NCBI RefSeq assembly: GCF_015319355.1
Contig: NZ_JADILU010000004.1
Span: 186,001-250,000, forward strand
DNA length: 64,000 nt
Reading direction: 5' to 3'
Source of the DNA: Psychroserpens luteus
GTDB lineage: Bacteria; Bacteroidota; Bacteroidia; Flavobacteriales; Flavobacteriaceae
Part shown: piece after piece, positions 60,701-64,000 of the stretch
How positions within the stretch are numbered: position 1 is the stretch's first letter
How the letters are laid out: each line of letters begins with the position of its first letter
The notes under the pieces: generated by a model
Database searches by the model: none
Seen by the model: the letters and a program-made list of their open reading frames with translations, nothing else
Told to the model about the DNA's origin: nothing
Position numbers and translations under genes: made by a program

Positions 60701-63606
60701 GCTTATTTCATCTGCCTTTAACCGGAGATATCCTTTTTGACGCACGTTATGAAGCATGGAAAAAGCAACAAACGGTATTTCACCAAACAGTTGCGGGCAA
60801 AGAGCGACGAATACATCTTGAATATGCCATTACCACTTTTAATTCAAAAGAAGCAGAAGAAATGGTCCTTAATCAGTTTCCTGATCCAACGGTGTTTTAT
60901 TGCTTTAATTTTTCACATGGTTACCTTCATATCGTTGCAGGTTCTCTACTTACAAAAGAAGAAGAGTCTTTGCTAGCTAGATTCACAAGGGTTTTTGAAC
61001 AAACCTATGCACGTTTTTTAGACTTGGAGAAAGCAGAAGCACAAACACGCGAAGCTCAAATAAATCTTGCTGTAGAACGTGTAAGAGCTAAAGCATTAGC
61101 TATGCATAAATCTGAAGAGATTATGGAAGTGGTTGCCAAACTTAAAGACGAAGTTATGGCATTAGATATTCCAGATGTTATTGCTGCGACAATTTTTTTA
61201 AATGAAGGAGATGATAAAGTAAGAATGTGGGATTTATCCTCACTAGAAAAAAACAATAATGGTTATCAAATTCCTTTTGACATTACCTTTAAACTTAAGA
61301 AAAAAGACCCAAACCTCTATATAAAACGTGTTTGGGAAAACCCAGAAAATTACTTTTTAGAAGTACAAGAAGGAAAAGACCTTAAGAGAATCATTGCTTG
61401 GTTGCGAGAAAATAATAAAGATGCAATTGCCGATGAAGTTAAAGAATATACGGAAACGACAAAGTTAGAACGTTTACATCATTCTGTAAAAAAGTTAAAT
61501 AATGGGAAGTTAGTTATCGACTTATTAAATCCGCCTTCCGAAGAAATGGAAACCATACTCACAAAAATGGGTGCTGCATTCGATTTAGCTTATAAACGTT
61601 TTGAAGATTTATTAAAAGCTGAAGCTCAAACCCGAGAAGCACAGATAGAAGGCGCTTTAGAAAAAGTACGTTCGCGGTCTCTAGCAATGCATAAACCTGA
61701 TGAACTTCAAGAAGTGGTTGCTGTTGTTGCTGAAAAATTACACGAATTAGGAGTTATATATGATGCAGGAGGTGTCATTCTTTGCACCTATTTCCCAGAA
61801 AATAAAGATGTTGTGCATTGGATCGCTCTGGATGATTTTTCTACATCAGGACGCTATTTTGTTCCTTATTTTGATAATCCTATTTTTAGCGAAGCTTGGA
61901 ATTCTAAGTCGCGAGGAGATACTTATTTCTCCAAAGCATTTCCTGTAGAAGTGAAAAATGATTTTTTTAAACAAGCTTTTGAAAATAGTGACTATAAACA
62001 CATGCCAGAAGATTATAAACAACATGTGCTTCAAGCTCCAAAACATGGACTGTCAGCTGCATGGTCAAAAAATTCGGCAATTCTTATCCCAACACTCACT
62101 GGAGTTATGCCATCGGAAAACGATGCCGACATATTAAAACGATTTGCCAAGGTTTTTGAACAGGCTTATATCCGTTTTATGGATCTTGAAAAAGCAGAAG
62201 CACAAACCAAAGAAGCTAGAATTGAAGCAGCTCTAGAAAAAGTAAGAACTGTTGCACTTAGCCTAAAAAAATCTGATGAAATGTTAGATATTGCTCAAGT
62301 ACTTTTTGAGCAACTGCTTGTATTAGGATTTAATGATATACGCAACACCATTATAGATATTCATAATGATGATGAAACCTTCACCGATTATGATTATTCA
62401 CACGAAATGTCTGGAACGGTAACCTTAATGACTTATCAGGATGATCCTAGTTTAAAAGAACAATTCCGCAATGTCGTCTCAAGCAAAGATGATCTTTTTG
62501 AAATTATTCTGGAAGGACAAGAACTGCAAGATCTTATTGATATGCGGATAAAAAATAGCGAAAAGGAAGATTTAAGGCTATTGGAAACTGACCAATTGAC
62601 CTATAATATGTATTCTTTTGGAAATGGAGCCATTGGTATATCCAACTTTGGAATATTGAACGCTAAAGAAAAGGAACTACTAAAACGTTTCAGAAACGTA
62701 TTTACATTTGCTTACCAAAGGTTTTCAGATCTTCAAGTAAAGGAAGAGCAATCAGCCAAACTTTTGAACGAAAAACTACGCTTAGAAAAAACCTTAGCCG
62801 ACCTTCAGCAAACCCAAAAACAATTAATCCAGTCTGAAAAAATGGCAAGTCTTGGAGAATTGACTGCAGGCATTGCACATGAGATTCAAAATCCGTTGAA
62901 TTTTGTTAATAATTTTTCAGAAGTCAGCAAAGAACTTTTAGACGAAATGCTTGAAGAAATGGAGAATGGCGATATGGAAGAAGTGAAAGCTATTATGGCT
63001 GATGTGATTAAGAATTTAGAAAAAATAAATCATCATGGTAAACGTGCAGATGGTATTGTAAAAGGAATGTTACAACATAGTCGTGCCAGTGGTAATAAAA
63101 AAGAACCAACCAATATAAATGCCTTAGCAGACGAATATTTTAGATTAGCTTATCATGGATTACGAGCAAAAGACAAATCTTTTAATGCACATTTAGAAAC
63201 TGATTATGACGACAGCATTAAAACTTTAGATGTTATTTCACAAGATATTGGTCGTGTATTTCTTAACTTGTTTACCAATGCTTTTTATGCTGTTGATGAA
63301 AAATCTTCAAACGCCAAAGCTTTGAAAGACAATTATAAACCTACTGTTTTCGTAAGTACTAAAAAATCAAAAGATGAGATTTTGATTACAGTAGAAGATA
63401 ATGGAAATGGTATCCCTAAACATATCATTGATAAAATATTTCAACCATTTTTTACTACTAAACCAACAGGAAAAGGTACTGGTTTGGGCTTATCCATGAG
63501 TTATGATATTATAAAAGCTCATGATGGCAAATTAAAAGTTGTAACAAAACAAGGTAAAAGCACCACGTTTACGATACATCTTCCAATAAAAATAGCAAAC
63601 ATATAA
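57739..63606 (+). CDS. Giant soluble histidine kinase with eight tandem sensor repeats
   Basis: This 1955-residue protein has no signal or membrane segment. Residues 1-140 are an NTF2/SnoaL-like domain. Eight tandem units follow; each begins with a coiled coil carrying A-L-E-(K/R)-V-R and (A/S)M(Q/H)-(K/R/H)S-(D/E)E(L/I) (at about residues 175, 367, 548, 732, 923, 1110, 1304, 1497), then a GAF-like domain, and ends FAKVFEQTYTRFLDLQKAEAQ or similar. The spacing is 181-194. The C-terminus is HisKA (H about 1714 in IAHEIQNPLNF) and HATPase (NLFTNAFYAV, DNGNGIP, GKGTGLGLSMS). No receiver domain is attached. It may integrate many small-molecule inputs. Confidence 0.9.
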   Translation: MQLTKTLEKEILKNYDRWLDSYLNGDVATYNSYFDDAYHFIGSTNNEEFLSREDTTNFFKKTAEQFAGKTDSRNEIKTVELFDNLVFITHAFDAWFLNGKDWAYYGRFRFSSIMQKKGKNWKFIYQHFSTTDSKADHGDTIGFDKVNLENQELREAIKRRTFELEAKNRELEIEGALERIRAQAVAMKQSSDLLKIVVSMRNEFTKLGHEAHYFWHMMWLPEKYEKAMTSGDGTKIGFVMELPRHMHGDIPLLAKWEKGKKPTVVYAMNVEAAIDYVDKMIHLGNFKNIDPQAPTHDDIKHIGGLTFIMARTTHGEIGYSLPGIVKNPPVEDIDILIQFAGAFDLAHQRFLDLKKAEKQAREVQIELALEKVRSRTMGMQRSDELRDTALLLFQQVEELGINSFACGFNIWDKDKKFATAWMAGKDRLQPPFRTNSSEDVYLFFREAEKRGDALFVLEQEGKALKDHYKYLVAIPEVKALAKAGLSFPTFQIIHCAYFNEGYLMFITHEPVLDAHDIFIRFAKVFEQTYTRFLDLQKAEAQARESEIELALERVRARTMSMQHSDELQEASFLLDEQVRALGIKTWGCAFNIYGENESTEWFGNEAGVLHTYTVPREGVFKEYYQQGQKGKSLVIKEFSGDACVEHYEYMSSLPVIGDVLKTLKETNNGFPTYQIDHVSFYKYGYLLFITREDVPESHDIFKRFAKVFEQTYTRFLDLQKAEAQAREAQIEAALERTRTQSMLMQHSDELNVTAQVFHQQLQLLGIDSEFSYLWLPDDTEQNHMFWATWSETKKNKTIYKNKTVSLPLSKEEPSIAACYVAWKSDESIHFNTVEPDEVEDYFNTWSELLNGVDKFKPEVFPDGLYYVDAYMKYGCFGVMIKRQLNADEKTILNRFSKEFQRTYTRFLDLQKAEAQTKEAQIETALEKVRSRTMAMQKGEEVKDVVVLLYKELIALGVTNFATCGYVEINEENNRQATWVTNPGGDSLGLFHLPLTGDILFDARYEAWKKQQTVFHQTVAGKERRIHLEYAITTFNSKEAEEMVLNQFPDPTVFYCFNFSHGYLHIVAGSLLTKEEESLLARFTRVFEQTYARFLDLEKAEAQTREAQINLAVERVRAKALAMHKSEEIMEVVAKLKDEVMALDIPDVIAATIFLNEGDDKVRMWDLSSLEKNNNGYQIPFDITFKLKKKDPNLYIKRVWENPENYFLEVQEGKDLKRIIAWLRENNKDAIADEVKEYTETTKLERLHHSVKKLNNGKLVIDLLNPPSEEMETILTKMGAAFDLAYKRFEDLLKAEAQTREAQIEGALEKVRSRSLAMHKPDELQEVVAVVAEKLHELGVIYDAGGVILCTYFPENKDVVHWIALDDFSTSGRYFVPYFDNPIFSEAWNSKSRGDTYFSKAFPVEVKNDFFKQAFENSDYKHMPEDYKQHVLQAPKHGLSAAWSKNSAILIPTLTGVMPSENDADILKRFAKVFEQAYIRFMDLEKAEAQTKEARIEAALEKVRTVALSLKKSDEMLDIAQVLFEQLLVLGFNDIRNTIIDIHNDDETFTDYDYSHEMSGTVTLMTYQDDPSLKEQFRNVVSSKDDLFEIILEGQELQDLIDMRIKNSEKEDLRLLETDQLTYNMYSFGNGAIGISNFGILNAKEKELLKRFRNVFTFAYQRFSDLQVKEEQSAKLLNEKLRLEKTLADLQQTQKQLIQSEKMASLGELTAGIAHEIQNPLNFVNNFSEVSKELLDEMLEEMENGDMEEVKAIMADVIKNLEKINHHGKRADGIVKGMLQHSRASGNKKEPTNINALADEYFRLAYHGLRAKDKSFNAHLETDYDDSIKTLDVISQDIGRVFLNLFTNAFYAVDEKSSNAKALKDNYKPTVFVSTKKSKDEILITVEDNGNGIPKHIIDKIFQPFFTTKPTGKGTGLGLSMSYDIIKAHDGKLKVVTKQGKSTTFTIHLPIKIANI

Positions 63607-63608
63607 AA

Positions 63609-64000
63609 ATGAGGAGGCAACAAAACCATATTAAATTAATTTTCAACTATAATTTTCAAAATTATTATTATCTAATTTTGTTATTGCTTATTGGCTTTAA
63701 TGGTTTTTCACAAAATACTTCAGCAGAAAACCAAATGGATATTGAAGCTTTGGTTTTATCAATTTCAGAACAATTAGAATTACCAATAAACGACTCTACA
63801 CATGTGCATCAAAATATACTTAAATCTATACGTCTTTCAGAACAGGTTAATGATAAAACATATCTTATAAAATCATATTTTAACCTTTCTAAGTGGCACG
63901 AAAACAATACTACTTTAGATTCAGTTTTGTATTATTTAGAATATGCTGAAAGGGTATCAAAAGATTCTAAACTCCCTAATTTAGAAGCTGAAACTTATCT
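63609..64000 (+). CDS. Exported helical-repeat (TPR-like) protein, truncated by window end
   Basis: It begins two bases after the kinase stop codon. The visible 130 residues have a signal anchor (NYYYLILLLLIGFNGFSQ) and helical repeats (LKSIRLSEQVNDKTYLIKSYFNLSKW, YYLEYAERVSKDSKLPNLEAETYL), consistent with TPR-like repeats of the sensor proteins that often accompany two-component genes in this group. Downstream domains are outside the window. Confidence 0.65.
   Translation, partial: MRRQQNHIKLIFNYNFQNYYYLILLLLIGFNGFSQNTSAENQMDIEALVLSISEQLELPINDSTHVHQNILKSIRLSEQVNDKTYLIKSYFNLSKWHENNTTLDSVLYYLEYAERVSKDSKLPNLEAETY

Noticed and set aside
1-64000. tRNA, rRNA, CRISPR, prophage or transposase
   Set aside because: None was recognised on either strand; the short repeats seen are hairpins or operators without direct-repeat spacing.

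Overview
The window is AT-rich DNA from a member of the Bacteroidota, almost certainly a marine-type Flavobacteriaceae. The evidence is the recurring TAnnTTTG promoter box (with a TTG 19 bases upstream in the best cases), T9SS C-terminal sorting domains, lipoproteins with Asp/Asn-rich tails after the lipid cysteine, DUF4199 and GlmU-family proteins, a CxxC-less type B L31, and very AT-rich leaders in place of a Shine-Dalgarno. I see no tRNA, rRNA, CRISPR array, insertion sequence or phage gene.

Layout. 1-17.7 kb is mostly core genome: a cut-off lytic transglycosylase, an alpha/beta hydrolase, a GNAT-like protein, a 22-residue micro-ORF behind a perfect promoter, a frameshifted lipoprotein, mtaB, a T9SS cargo protein, an unusual ABC operon (ATPase, 8-TM protein, peptide-binding lipoprotein), a GlmU-family protein, rpmE2, DUF4199, a GT2 glycosyltransferase, a phosphosugar mutase and an MsbA-like exporter. 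18.0-19.5 kb is a sigma / 1-TM protein / Spy-like triad on the + strand.

19.5-36.4 kb is the most interesting region: about 17 kb, all on the - strand, of exported proteins of little-known function. It holds five YHYH-domain proteins (one with an in-frame stop), three copies of an EF-hand pair found free-standing, N-terminal and C-terminal, a four-EF-hand protein, two CotH-type secreted kinases, an SCO copper-chaperone-like lipoprotein, a MORN/YwqK-type lipoprotein, two related tail-anchored proteins, a DUF6090-like protein and a YCF48-like propeller. At its head is a second sigma / 1-TM / Spy-like triad. Six sites inside the cluster share one two-box promoter, CRCAAGTT-N14-CATCTA on the - strand, with the same 14-base gap every time, including one just upstream of the sigma gene. 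Hairpin terminators with a shared core separate many of the units. I read this as a self-activating ECF-sigma regulon for a secreted, metal- and calcium-linked surface system.

36.5-51.9 kb returns to core functions: an RsmB/RsmF-like rRNA methyltransferase, a T9SS-exported endonuclease I, purL, a pair of paralogous membrane proteins, acyl-CoA ligase, and a MarR-controlled beta-oxidation operon (fadB/N-like, fadA-like, acyl-CoA dehydrogenase) with tandem palindromic operators. 52-57.7 kb is more fluid: a lipoprotein, a decayed duplicate of the acyl-CoA dehydrogenase 3' end together with its terminator, a BlaI/BlaR1-like pair whose membrane peptidase is fused to a cell-wall amidase, a propeller protein with two SnoaL-like domains, a DUF6265-like protein and a pseudogene. 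The window ends with a 1955-residue soluble histidine kinase carrying eight tandem sensor repeats, followed by the start of an exported helical-repeat protein.
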